Below are positions 10,576-18,548 of a stretch of 20,082 nt of DNA, piece after piece. Where the stretch lies: IMG/VR virus record IMGVR_UViG_3300034190_002600, positions 1 to 20,082 of that record; one strand, 5' to 3'. Under the pieces are notes generated by a model. The model was given only the letters and a program-made list of their open reading frames with translations, ran no database searches and had not been told where the DNA came from. The DNA comes from a virus. Every line of letters begins with the position of its first letter. The first letter of the stretch is position 1. Both the position numbers and the translations under genes were made by a program.

Positions 10576-10787
10576 ATCGCGGGCCGTGGGCCGTGGTTTA
10601 GGATCCCCTGCCAATCGAGGCTAAACCGGAAAAATCGGCAGATCGAGCGCGATCCGGCGAGCGCGGACGGGCGGTCGCGGCACGGCTACAAGGGCCATGT
10701 TTTTCACAAATATTCACCAGAAAAATGATATAGTCGCTAACTACCGTATATTTACTTATAAAATCGCATACGTTAGGGTCCCCCGAT

Positions 10788-12260
10788 ATGGATTCACAAC
10801 ACCTAGAATTGCTCTCTGATAAGGAACTCAAGTTGCGTCTGCGACTTGCTCAATTAGAGAAGACTGAAAAGTGTCAAAAAAATTTCTTGTCGTTTGTCAG
10901 GCATGTCTGGCCCGAGTTCATTGCAGGGCGGCACCATAAAATTATTGCTGAAAAACTAGAGCGCGTTGCTAGGGGCGAACTCAAGCGTTTGATAATCAAC
11001 ATGGCACCGCGGCACACGAAGTCTGAGTTTGCGTCCTATCTATTTCCTGCGTGGTTCATGGGCCGTAATCCGAGCAAGAAGATCATTCAGGCGACGCACA
11101 CGACAGAACTTGCTGTGAATTTTGGCCGTAAGACCAAGAACCTGATTGAGTCAGATGACTATCAGGATATTTTTTCAGAGGTTAAGTTGGCCGCTGATTC
11201 CAAGGCATCAGGCCGATGGGATACCAATAAGGGCGGTATGTACTATGCGGTGGGTGTGGGATCAAACCTCGCGGGCCGCGGTGGTGATTTGATTATTATT
11301 GACGACCCGCATTCGGAGCAGACGGCGATGTCGAACTCTGGTTTTGATGACGCGTGGGACTGGTATACTGGTGGACCTCGTCAGCGTTTACAGCCCGGAG
11401 GCAGTATTGTTCTTGTTCAGACCCGGTGGTCTGAGAAGGATATGACGGGTCAGTTATTACGTGCGATGGCCAAGGATCCCCTTGCTGACCAGTGGGAGAT
11501 TGTAGAGCTACCGGCTATTTTTAATTCTGGCGAGGAAGATGAAGAGCCTTGCTGGCCTGAGTTCTGGTCTTTAGATGATCTGACAAGGGTCCGCGCATCT
11601 ATACCCCCGAGCAAGTGGAATGCTCAGTATCAGCAGAATCCGACGGGCGAAGAGAATGCGATTATCAAGCGGGAGTGGTGGAACGTTTGGCAGAAAGAAA
11701 CCGTACCTCAGTTACAGTTTGTGATTCAGAGCTATGACACGGCATTCTCAAAGCGCGAGACGGCGGACTACTCGGCCATCACGACGTGGGGCGTCTTTTA
11801 TCCCGAAGAAGGAGGAGCCCCAAACCTCATCTTGCTCGACTCCAAAAAAGGACGATGGGACTTTCCAGAACTCAAAAACATAGCGTTTGAGGAGTATAAC
11901 TTTTGGGACCCCGATACCGTCATCATAGAAGCCAAGGCATCTGGTATGCCGTTGACGCACGAGATGAGACAGATTGGGATTCCTGTGGTTAACTTCACGC
12001 CTTCTAAGGGTAACGACAAAGTTTCGCGGGTACATGCGGTATCGCCTTTATTTGAAGCGGGGATGGTTTGGGCCCCCGACGAACCTTGGGCCGAGGAACT
12101 TGTTGAGGAGGTCGCGGCTTTTCCAAATGGTGAGCATGACGACTTGGTGGATTCTATGACGCAGGCGTTAATGCGCTACCGGCAGGGTAATTTTGTGCAG
12201 TTACCCACAGATGATTGGGAAGATACGGATCAATCTGCTAAAGTTGTCGCGTACTATTGA
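10788..12260 (+). CDS. terL: Terminase large subunit (ATPase and nuclease)
   Basis: This 490-residue protein is the motor that drives DNA into the procapsid and cuts it. The ATPase half has an atypical Walker A (MAPRHTKS, 72-79), a Walker B (LIIIDD, 168-173) and a coupling-type motif (VLVQTRW, 208-214). The RNase H-like nuclease half has acidic residues Asp317 (SYDTAF), Glu381 (VIIEAKASG) and Asp451/452/455 (EHDDLVDS). Length and motif order are normal for the phage group with this C-terminal domain type. The ATG at 10788 has only a weak AGGG ribosome site. It is first in the late block, with 19 bases to the next gene, and is separated by about 6 kb from the small subunit, an unusual distance. 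Confidence 0.95.
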   Translation: MDSQHLELLSDKELKLRLRLAQLEKTEKCQKNFLSFVRHVWPEFIAGRHHKIIAEKLERVARGELKRLIINMAPRHTKSEFASYLFPAWFMGRNPSKKIIQATHTTELAVNFGRKTKNLIESDDYQDIFSEVKLAADSKASGRWDTNKGGMYYAVGVGSNLAGRGGDLIIIDDPHSEQTAMSNSGFDDAWDWYTGGPRQRLQPGGSIVLVQTRWSEKDMTGQLLRAMAKDPLADQWEIVELPAIFNSGEEDEEPCWPEFWSLDDLTRVRASIPPSKWNAQYQQNPTGEENAIIKREWWNVWQKETVPQLQFVIQSYDTAFSKRETADYSAITTWGVFYPEEGGAPNLILLDSKKGRWDFPELKNIAFEEYNFWDPDTVIIEAKASGMPLTHEMRQIGIPVVNFTPSKGNDKVSRVHAVSPLFEAGMVWAPDEPWAEELVEEVAAFPNGEHDDLVDSMTQALMRYRQGNFVQLPTDDWEDTDQSAKVVAYY

Positions 12261-12279
12261 CATTCTAGGAATGTGATAC

Positions 12280-13971
12280 ATGGCTGATCCACTCGACCTT
12301 GCAGAAGACAATTTGCAACAATACTTGCGACAGCAAGAGCTTGCTCAAGCAAGGGTTAAGAAAATAGCCGACCTAGCTCCCGCGATGGATTATCGTCGCC
12401 AGCGAATCTCAGAAGCTCTTGACACGCAATCTGGCCCTCCTTTGGCAAGAGAAGCCGCCGCTCAAGTCATTGATAAGAACACCGAGGACATGCTTAATTA
12501 CTACAACTTTTTGCAGTTTGAGCAAGATCCTAGCAATCTTCTGGAGCGTCGTGCGATTGAAGAGGCTGTATATACAGGTAGGGTTCCTTTTGGTTACGAG
12601 GATTCCGACTTTTTGTATCAACAGGGCAGATTCGGAATTATTGGCAACGCTTTGAATCCCGGAGTTGCAGAAAAAGCCGGGGTCTTTCGCGACATTACAG
12701 TTGCTGGTAACGCCGCGGCATCCTCTCAGGTTCCGATTCACGAAGGGATGCACCCGATTATTAAGCTTCCAAGAAAAGAAGAAGAAAACGCAATCAGGGC
12801 GTTAGATTATTTTCGTATGAAGCGTTACGGCAACGCAGAAGAAGCGCAAAAGCTTCTTAAAGAAGCGGGGTTTGACGTGACTCAGCCGCGGGATTTGGGT
12901 AAGGCGCGAGTTCTAGCGTTGAAAGGCGCGATGTCCATGACCGACGATCAGTTTGAGAACCTGTCGGATGCAGAAAGAGCGGAACTCCAAGAATCCTTTG
13001 ACGCCTACAAAGAGGCTCCCGGCTTAATATCCTCGGCCCTCGGAGCATTATTGGAAGACAAGCCTCAACCAGAGTTTGACAACATCCTCGTTACGCCGAA
13101 AAACGCGGCGGAGATGTCGGAAGAGGACTTCAACGCTTTGTTAAAGGCCGCACCTGCTTTCGCATACGAAAAGATATTTTCTGATTCTTCTATTGATATT
13201 ACGGGTCCCCGGATGGTTGGTGAAGGCGAGTCAGCGGTCCAAGCTTATGAAGACGGAGGTCCTGTGGCTTCCCAAGACGACTTATTTCCAGATACGATCA
13301 AAAAGGGTATCGCTACTTTGGTCGAATATGCGCCTAAAGTAGCGAAGGTCGCCGGCAGAGGTATCGGAGATTTAGTTCGTTCTGAGCCAGTCAGTCCACC
13401 AGAACTAGCCACCGAACCGCCGCCCACGGATCAGCTTGATTTCATAGCCAGTTTTTCACCCGTTTACTCGCACAACATTCCTGCGATTGCTGGTAAGGTT
13501 GTGAATCAGTTGTACGATCCTAGTCAAACAATGGTTAACCGTTCCGATTTATTTATTCTTCCGGAGAAGATGGGGGAGACTGCCCCGCGCATTTCTAAAA
13601 AGGCGCTTAGTACGTTGTTGAACGATATCCGGCAACAAATTGAAGTTCAGAACCTTCGTTTAGAGGTACAAGGCAAAGAGGCCGGAGTAACGCCCTCTCC
13701 AGAGTTAAAAGAAAATTTTAACCAAAAGTTGGTTGTAGACCGTTTGGTAGATTTTATTCGTAATGAAACCGGGGTAAAGGATTCTGATCAGTTACAACGC
13801 ATGGTGACAGAAACGGTTATGACGACAACGTCGAAGCTAGACCCCGAAGGCATGGCGGACGGCGGTGTAGTGGGATTGAAAGACAAAGCAGTGAACATGA
13901 CCCGCGGACCACGGAGCAATGGTATTATGCAATATGTTCCCTTTATAACTGGAGCAACGAATGGCTATTGA
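12280..13971 (+). CDS. Large virion-associated protein with an HEGMH motif
   Basis: This 563-residue protein of unknown function sits between the large terminase and the portal, with AGGA upstream of the ATG. The N-terminal third is helical. Residues 154-158 read HEGMH, fitting the HExxH zinc-peptidase signature, within VPIHEGMHPIIKLPRKEEEN, so a metallopeptidase-like domain is possible (about 110-200). The centre has proline-rich and low-complexity spans (around 370-385), and the end carries EGMADGGVVGLKDKAV, a 'MADGGVV' tail that I associate with marine phage structural proteins; a shorter EDGGPVA lies at 324-330. It may be an internal or ejected virion protein. It overlaps the portal gene by 11 bases. 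Confidence 0.7.
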   Translation: MADPLDLAEDNLQQYLRQQELAQARVKKIADLAPAMDYRRQRISEALDTQSGPPLAREAAAQVIDKNTEDMLNYYNFLQFEQDPSNLLERRAIEEAVYTGRVPFGYEDSDFLYQQGRFGIIGNALNPGVAEKAGVFRDITVAGNAAASSQVPIHEGMHPIIKLPRKEEENAIRALDYFRMKRYGNAEEAQKLLKEAGFDVTQPRDLGKARVLALKGAMSMTDDQFENLSDAERAELQESFDAYKEAPGLISSALGALLEDKPQPEFDNILVTPKNAAEMSEEDFNALLKAAPAFAYEKIFSDSSIDITGPRMVGEGESAVQAYEDGGPVASQDDLFPDTIKKGIATLVEYAPKVAKVAGRGIGDLVRSEPVSPPELATEPPPTDQLDFIASFSPVYSHNIPAIAGKVVNQLYDPSQTMVNRSDLFILPEKMGETAPRISKKALSTLLNDIRQQIEVQNLRLEVQGKEAGVTPSPELKENFNQKLVVDRLVDFIRNETGVKDSDQLQRMVTETVMTTTSKLDPEGMADGGVVGLKDKAVNMTRGPRSNGIMQYVPFITGATNGY

Positions 13972-16369
13972 GAAAAATGTACCGTCTCAACTGGATGTTG
14001 AGGATTTAGAAGCCGAGATTGAGATCGAGCTTCCCGATTCACAGAACAATGTACTTGCGATGATTCAGGGTGAGGACATTGGTGAGATTGAGATTTCTCC
14101 GACAGAAGACGGTGGCGTCGAGGTAGACTTTGAGCCTCAAGACGAGATGATGGAAGACGGTGGTTTTTACGCAAACCTTGCGGAGCAACTGCCTGATCGT
14201 GAGCTTGGCCGCATTGCTTCAGAGATTATGGAAGAGTTTGATGCCAATAAGGCGTCAAGACAGGAGTGGGAAGACGCGTATGCAGATGGTTTGGAACTGT
14301 TAGGTTTCAACTACGAAGAGCGCACTCAGCCATTCCGCGGTTCTTCTGGTGTAACGCACCCACTGTTGGCCGAAGCGGCTACACAATTCCAAGCACAGGC
14401 GTTCAATGAGCTACTTCCAGCCTCGGGACCCGTCCGCACAACCGTGATTGGGGATAATTCCAAGGACAAAGAAGCGCAGGCACGGCGTGTTCGCCAGTTT
14501 ATGAACTACTACATCACCAATGTGATGGAAGATTACACGCCAGACATGGATCAGATGCTGTTTTATCTGCCATTGGCGGGCTCAACCTTCAAAAAAGTCT
14601 ACTTTGACGAGGGTATGAACCGTGCAGTCAGCAAGTTTGTCCCTGCTGAGAACCTCGTGGTGCCCTATGAGACGTCAGATTTGGATACTTGTCCAAATAT
14701 TACGCAAGTTGTACGGATGCCGTTGAATGATTTGCGTAAAAATCAGGTTTCAGGCTTCTATTTGGACGTTCCGGTGACTCCCGGAGAGGGCAGAAGCGAC
14801 TCTGTTACCGAAGAAATACAGCGAATTGACGGTGTAACCCCTTCTCAAATTGATTATGACGCGACATTGCTTGAGTGCCACATAGATTTAGACCTAGAGG
14901 GCTTTGAAGAGGTCGATAGCGAAGGAGAAATGACCGGAATTAAGATTCCGTACATCGTTACCTTGAGTTATGACACCGGAGAGATCCTCGCGATCCGTAG
15001 AAACTATGCCGAGGGCGACGAACTACGCAAAAAGATCCAATATTTTGTGCATTACAAGTTTTTACCGGGTTTCGGGTTCTATGGTCTGGGACTTATCCAC
15101 ACAATCGGTGGATTATCTAGGACCGCGACCTCTGCACTGCGTCAGTTGATTGATGCGGGCACGTTATCGAACCTACCGGCAGGATTCAAAGCCCGCGGAC
15201 TACGGATCAGGGACGATGATGACCCGCTACAGCCCGGTGAGTTCCGTGATGTAGACGCTCCCGGCGGTGCCATACGTGATTCTTTAATGCCGTTGCCGTT
15301 CAAGGGCCCGGATGCAACGTTATTTAACCTTCTAGGCTTCGTTGTAGAGGCCGGACAGCGTTTTGCGACGATCACAGACCTCAAGGTAGGGGATGGCAAT
15401 CAGGGAGCCGCTGTGGGCACGACAATCGCGATGTTGGAGCAAGGTTCCCGCGTCATGTCGGCTATTCACAAGCGTCTGCACTACGCAATGCGCCTAGAGT
15501 TCAAGATTCTTGCCCGTGTTATGGGCGAAAGTCTGCCACAGGAGTATCCGTACTCTGTTGAGGGCGAAGACGCCAGTATTATGGCGAATGACTTTGATGA
15601 TCGTGTGGATGTGATCCCGGTATCTGATCCAAACGTATTCAGTCAGGCGCAACGGATTGTGATGGCACAGACCAAGCTTCAGTTAGCTGGGGCCGCGCCA
15701 GAGATTCACAACATGTATGAGGTCTATCGCGACATGTATGACGCGTTAGGCGTGAAAGATATAGACCGGATCATGAAGGCACCCCCAGAGGATGAGATGG
15801 GGCCCACGGATCCTGCACAGGAGAATATAGATGCACTCGACATGGGGCAGTTGGAAGCCTTCGCGGGGCAGAATCATCAAGCACATATCATGTCGCATAT
15901 GGTTTTTGGTTCAACGCCGATGGTTGCTGGTATGCCTGCTGTCGCGATGGCTCTTCAGAAACACATCATGGAACACGTTCAGATATCTGCTAGGGAGCGG
16001 GCTACGGCTGAGTTTGAGCAGATTACCGCGCAACAAGGACCTGCGGCAAATCCGGAACAGCGGATGATGGAGTACGAGGGCTTGGTGGCTCAGTACATTG
16101 CACAGGGTATGCAGGAAGTGAAACAGCTATCTCAGCAAGTATCCGGGCAAGGGCCAGACCCAGTGGTACAACTGAAGCAACAGGAGTTGCAGTTGGATGC
16201 ACAGGAAGCCGAGCGGGATGCTCAGTTAGATGCGGCCAAGCTACAGTTGGATCAGCAGACCTTGCAGATGCGTGATCGTCAATTCTATGACCGTTTGCAG
16301 GCGCAGGCGGCTCAGACACAAGCTCGTATTGATGCGGGTCGAGAACGTGAGTTACTCAAAAGGAGGTAG
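13961..16369 (+). CDS. Portal protein
   Basis: This 802-residue protein looks like a large podovirus/P22-style portal, the dodecameric ring at the capsid vertex through which DNA enters and leaves. An acidic N-terminal extension (about 1-65, with EIEIELPDS and VEVDFEPQD) precedes the core. Family-like segments include YADGLELLGFNYEERTQPFR, then GVTHPLLAEAATQFQAQAFN, DQMLFYLPLAGSTFKKVYFD and VGTTIAMLEQGSRVMSAIHK. The C-terminal 110 residues are a Gln/Ala-rich coiled coil (QELQLDAQEAERDAQLDAAK), as in long portal barrels. GGAG precedes the ATG, and the gene overlaps the previous one by 11 bases. The position next to terL supports the call. Confidence 0.9.
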   Translation: MAIEKNVPSQLDVEDLEAEIEIELPDSQNNVLAMIQGEDIGEIEISPTEDGGVEVDFEPQDEMMEDGGFYANLAEQLPDRELGRIASEIMEEFDANKASRQEWEDAYADGLELLGFNYEERTQPFRGSSGVTHPLLAEAATQFQAQAFNELLPASGPVRTTVIGDNSKDKEAQARRVRQFMNYYITNVMEDYTPDMDQMLFYLPLAGSTFKKVYFDEGMNRAVSKFVPAENLVVPYETSDLDTCPNITQVVRMPLNDLRKNQVSGFYLDVPVTPGEGRSDSVTEEIQRIDGVTPSQIDYDATLLECHIDLDLEGFEEVDSEGEMTGIKIPYIVTLSYDTGEILAIRRNYAEGDELRKKIQYFVHYKFLPGFGFYGLGLIHTIGGLSRTATSALRQLIDAGTLSNLPAGFKARGLRIRDDDDPLQPGEFRDVDAPGGAIRDSLMPLPFKGPDATLFNLLGFVVEAGQRFATITDLKVGDGNQGAAVGTTIAMLEQGSRVMSAIHKRLHYAMRLEFKILARVMGESLPQEYPYSVEGEDASIMANDFDDRVDVIPVSDPNVFSQAQRIVMAQTKLQLAGAAPEIHNMYEVYRDMYDALGVKDIDRIMKAPPEDEMGPTDPAQENIDALDMGQLEAFAGQNHQAHIMSHMVFGSTPMVAGMPAVAMALQKHIMEHVQISARERATAEFEQITAQQGPAANPEQRMMEYEGLVAQYIAQGMQEVKQLSQQVSGQGPDPVVQLKQQELQLDAQEAERDAQLDAAKLQLDQQTLQMRDRQFYDRLQAQAAQTQARIDAGRERELLKRR

Positions 16370-16372
16370 GCT

Positions 16373-16822
16373 TTGATCTTTGAAGCCATTGCCGCTATCG
16401 AGCTTGCGAATCAGGCGATCAATGGTATTAAAGAACTCGCCGGACACGTTACATCTGTCGGTCAGATGGGTAAGCATCTGACCAATCTTGCCGACGCTCA
16501 CGAAGAACTCGAAAAAGATGCCGCTCAAGGGGACATGGAAGCGTTCTGGGCACTTGAAGATATTAGAAAAAAAGAGTATGAAATCAAGCAGTTATTCATC
16601 TACGCCGGTCGCCCCCGCTTATGGGACGATTATCAGACCTTCATCCGTAATCGCAAAGAACTGAGAAAGAAGCAGAAAGAGCGTGAAGAAAAAGCTCGAA
16701 AGCGTAAGAAGAAAGCGATTAAGGACGGACTTATCTATACTGCTGTTATACTTGCTGGTTGTCTCACCGTGGCTGGGGGCATTTGGCTCTTACTTGCTAT
16801 CATTTCTTTAAAAGGGCGGTAA
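16373..16822 (+). CDS. Membrane-anchored basic coiled-coil protein, TTG start
   Basis: This 149-residue protein starts at a TTG six bases after AAGGAGG (16360-16366), one of the strongest ribosome sites in the window; the next in-frame ATG would remove the first 31 residues. A small hydrophobic N-terminal helix (MIFEAIAAIELANQAINGIK) is followed by an amphipathic helical middle, a highly basic stretch (about 92-118, RKELRKKQKEREEKARKRKK) and one C-terminal membrane segment (120-145). The topology and the position at the head of the lysis group would suit an accessory lysis or internal virion protein; a function cannot be assigned. The stop overlaps the next ATG by one base. Confidence 0.75.
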   Translation: MIFEAIAAIELANQAINGIKELAGHVTSVGQMGKHLTNLADAHEELEKDAAQGDMEAFWALEDIRKKEYEIKQLFIYAGRPRLWDDYQTFIRNRKELRKKQKEREEKARKRKKKAIKDGLIYTAVILAGCLTVAGGIWLLLAIISLKGR

Positions 16823-17010
16823 TGGCTTGGGTACTGATGGGAATCTTCGTGGCAGACATGACGTTTTACTTCAGAATTCTGGAGATCCACCCTACACACA
16901 TGGAATGCTTATACGCTGGAGAAGAGATGGTTCAGAAGATTGGCAAACCTTTACTAAATTACAACGTGGTGTGCGTACCCACTAACCAGATCCAAGGAGA
17001 GATGCTATGA
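16822..17010 (+). CDS. Small protein with hydrophobic N-terminus
   Basis: This 62-residue protein is coupled to the previous gene (TAATG overlap), with AAAGGGCGG upstream. MAWVLMGIFVADMTFYF may be a signal or membrane segment, followed by a small domain with cysteines at 28 and 50 (MECLYAGEEM and NYNVVCVPTNQ) that could form a disulphide in the periplasm. Small proteins of this design occur near phage lysis genes; a spanin role is possible but there is no lipobox. It overlaps the next gene by four bases. Confidence 0.7.
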   Translation: MAWVLMGIFVADMTFYFRILEIHPTHMECLYAGEEMVQKIGKPLLNYNVVCVPTNQIQGEML

Positions 17011-17327
17011 CGGAGATGGAAAAGTATGACAAAAATGGTAACGGAGTTATTGACCCGGACGAACTCACTCTTATTGAGCTTGAAGACCGTCGCCGCAAAA
17101 TGGAAGACGAAGATGCACAGCGTGATTCAATCCGCAAAATGGCGTGGTTCGCGTTGTTTGGCCTCCTTCTCTACCCGAGCGGAATCTTTATATGCAGTCT
17201 TGTCGGCCTCGATAAAGCGGCTGAACTTATCGCGGACATTAGTGGCACGTATTTCATCGGCGTGTCGGCCCTCGTCGCCAGTTTCTTCGGCGCGAGCGCC
17301 TACCAAGCGAAATCAAAAGACAGCTAG
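17007..17327 (+). CDS. Two-TM protein with a canonical EF-hand loop
   Basis: This 106-residue protein has AGGAG upstream and an ATGA overlap. Residues 8-19 read DKNGNGVIDPDE, with Asp1, Asn3, Asn5, Gly6, Ile8, Asp9 and Glu12 in the positions that define a calcium-binding EF-hand loop. A charged helix follows (TLIELEDRRRKMEDEDAQRD), then two membrane segments (about 45-68 and 80-102). This makes it a predicted calcium-sensing or calcium-stabilised inner membrane protein in the lysis region; an auxiliary holin or antiholin is a reasonable guess. The EF-hand match is seen; the lysis role is inferred from the neighbours. Confidence 0.75.
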   Translation: MTEMEKYDKNGNGVIDPDELTLIELEDRRRKMEDEDAQRDSIRKMAWFALFGLLLYPSGIFICSLVGLDKAAELIADISGTYFIGVSALVASFFGASAYQAKSKDS

Positions 17328-17328
17328 C

Positions 17329-17502
17329 ATGAAAATCTGTTCGTACACTTCTCAAAGAGGCGTGTACAAAACAGAATGTGGCGGCGAGTTTACAAGACGC
17401 CCTATGGGTAAATGTGACAAATGCGGTAGAAAACCGCAGGAGGAACTGAATGATACAAGCACTTATCGGTCCAGTAACGGGACTGCTAGACAAGTTCATT
17501 GA
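17329..17502 (+). CDS. Small zinc-ribbon-like protein overlapping the holin gene
   Basis: This 57-residue protein starts one base after the previous stop, and its last 53 bases overlap the start of the holin gene. It has Cys4, Cys17, and the pair CDKC at 29-32, a C-x12-C-x11-C-x2-C arrangement that could bind zinc, in a basic context (KTECGGEFTRRPMGKCDKCG). The tail after residue 38 lies in the overlap and looks unstructured. No Shine-Dalgarno site is obvious, so expression would need coupling. The cysteine pattern is the main support. Confidence 0.6.
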   Translation: MKICSYTSQRGVYKTECGGEFTRRPMGKCDKCGRKPQEELNDTSTYRSSNGTARQVH

Positions 17503-17845
17503 AGACAAGGATCAAAAAAATGCTTTGGCCCACGAAATTTCAACAATGGCTGAAAAACACGCGCATGAAGCCGCAATGCAACAAATCCTCGTCAACAGAG
17601 AAGAAGCAAAACACAAGTCAATCTTCGTCGCAGGATGGAGACCCTTCATTGGATGGACCTGCGGTATCGCGTTGGCATATCACTTCGTGCTTGCTCCACT
17701 CATTATTTTTGGAATTACGTGGTATGGGTCACCGATACCTGAAATCCCTACGTTCGATATGGACTCGTTGATGACCGTATTGCTGGGTATGCTCGGGCTT
17801 GGTGGACTCCGTACTTATGAGAAGAAACAGGGACTGACAAAATGA
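17450..17845 (+). CDS. Holin of the 3-TM (gene-transfer-agent release) family
   Basis: This 131-residue protein has AGGAGG (17436-17441) before the ATG. An N-terminal amphipathic helix (about 1-55, IGPVTGLLDKFIEDKDQKNA) precedes the segment AGWRPFIGWTCGIALAYHFV, continuing into LAPLIIFGITWYG, and a last segment (DSLMTVLLGMLGLGGLRTYE). The 'GWRPFIGW...LAY' signature and the final 'GLRTYEK' are typical of the GTA_holin_3TM family. It would form holes in the inner membrane and let the adjacent endolysin out. It overlaps the endolysin by four bases. Confidence 0.88.
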   Translation: MIQALIGPVTGLLDKFIEDKDQKNALAHEISTMAEKHAHEAAMQQILVNREEAKHKSIFVAGWRPFIGWTCGIALAYHFVLAPLIIFGITWYGSPIPEIPTFDMDSLMTVLLGMLGLGGLRTYEKKQGLTK

Positions 17846-18285
17846 ATTTAGAAGAATTACGTTTAGAACTGGAGGCCGATGAAGGCTGTAAGTATGAGAT
17901 ATATCTGGACCATCTGGGGCTACCGACGTGCGGCATTGGTCACTTGATCGTTGAAGGCGATGACGAATTTGACTGCAACGTTGGAGAACCTGTTTCAAAA
18001 CAAAGAGTTGCAGAACTTTTTGAACAGGATATCGACATTACACTGGATGAATGTGAGCGATTGTATCGTGACTTTAGCCAGCTTCCAGAAGAGGCACAGC
18101 GTGTAATCGCCAATATGATGTTCAACATGGGACGTCCTCGTTTAAGTAAATTTAAGGGGATGAAGGCCGGAGTTGATGCTCGTGACTGGAACAAAGCCGC
18201 AGATGAGATGGTTGATTCCAAATGGTATCAGCAGGTTACCAACCGTGCGGAGCGTTTAGTTCAGAGAATACGCGCATTGGCTTAG
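17842..18285 (+). CDS. Endolysin, T4-type lysozyme (GH24 muramidase)
   Basis: This 147-residue protein has the T4 lysozyme catalytic triad at the right spacing: Glu14 (ADEG), Asp23 (YLDHLG) and Thr29 (PTCGIGH) reproduce the Glu11-Asp20-Thr26 distances. The helical C-terminal lobe includes VIANMMFNMGRPRLSKFKGM and a Trp-rich end. It cleaves the glycan strands of peptidoglycan. No signal peptide is present, so it needs the holin encoded just before it (ATGA overlap). It is slightly shorter than T4 lysozyme (164). Alternative SAR-type export is unlikely because the N-terminus is not hydrophobic. Confidence 0.92.
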   Translation: MNLEELRLELEADEGCKYEIYLDHLGLPTCGIGHLIVEGDDEFDCNVGEPVSKQRVAELFEQDIDITLDECERLYRDFSQLPEEAQRVIANMMFNMGRPRLSKFKGMKAGVDARDWNKAADEMVDSKWYQQVTNRAERLVQRIRALA

Positions 18286-18350
18286 TTACTTATCACCGCT
18301 CCTATGCTATATATGGGACTATCTAAGATAAAATGCGGTGATATAAGATA
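18286..18350 (+). promoter_or_regulatory. Possible late internal promoter with a 9-base inverted repeat
   Basis: TTACTT (18286-18291), 16 bases, TATATA (18308-18313) with an extended -10 TG at 18305-18306. TATCACCGC (18291-18299) and GCGGTGATA (18335-18343) are perfect complements 35 bases apart. TAAGATAA occurs twice (near 18324 and 18345). The arrangement may regulate the GroES/scaffold genes. Confidence 0.45.
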
Positions 18351-18548
18351 ATGAGTGATATATACTTGTCCGAAGCTGTATTTCGGATCATTCGGGATCA
18401 GCGGACGGCCATTGTAGATTGCCTGCAATATAACGGCGTGAAAACAATGGAACATTATCGTGAAATGATGGGCATGATGACTGCCCTCGATCACGTCGAA
18501 CAGGAACTCAAGGGCCTGCTAGATAAACAGGAGCAATCAGATGACTGA
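18351..18548 (+). CDS. Small helical protein, 65 aa
   Basis: This small protein is of unknown function. No clear Shine-Dalgarno sequence precedes the ATG (only AAGATA), an exception among the genes here. It looks all-helical: SEAVFRIIRDQRTAIVDCLQ, then NGVKTMEHYREMMGMMTALD and VEQELKGLLDKQEQ. Small helical proteins in front of capsid assembly genes often have packaging or head roles, but this is only positional. It overlaps the GroES-like gene by eight bases. Confidence 0.72.
   Translation: MSDIYLSEAVFRIIRDQRTAIVDCLQYNGVKTMEHYREMMGMMTALDHVEQELKGLLDKQEQSDD

Larger units (their letters stand above)
10233..10787. other. Gene-free origin region
   Basis: Open frames on either strand here are products of the GC-rich repeats and have no ribosome sites or domain features. 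The region holds, in order, GC-rich sequence with TCCCTGCA repeats, the GATC repeats, the DnaA/IHF cluster, a second GC-rich block with three GATC sites, and an AT-rich stretch. The last contains TATAAA (10757-10762) and TCGCATA (10764-10770) before the large terminase gene; I find no convincing -35 box there. Confidence 0.75.

Noticed and set aside
10598-10831. Minus-strand frame before the large terminase gene
   Set aside because: It runs into terL on the other strand, has no plausible start signal, and its composition follows the GC-rich spacer.
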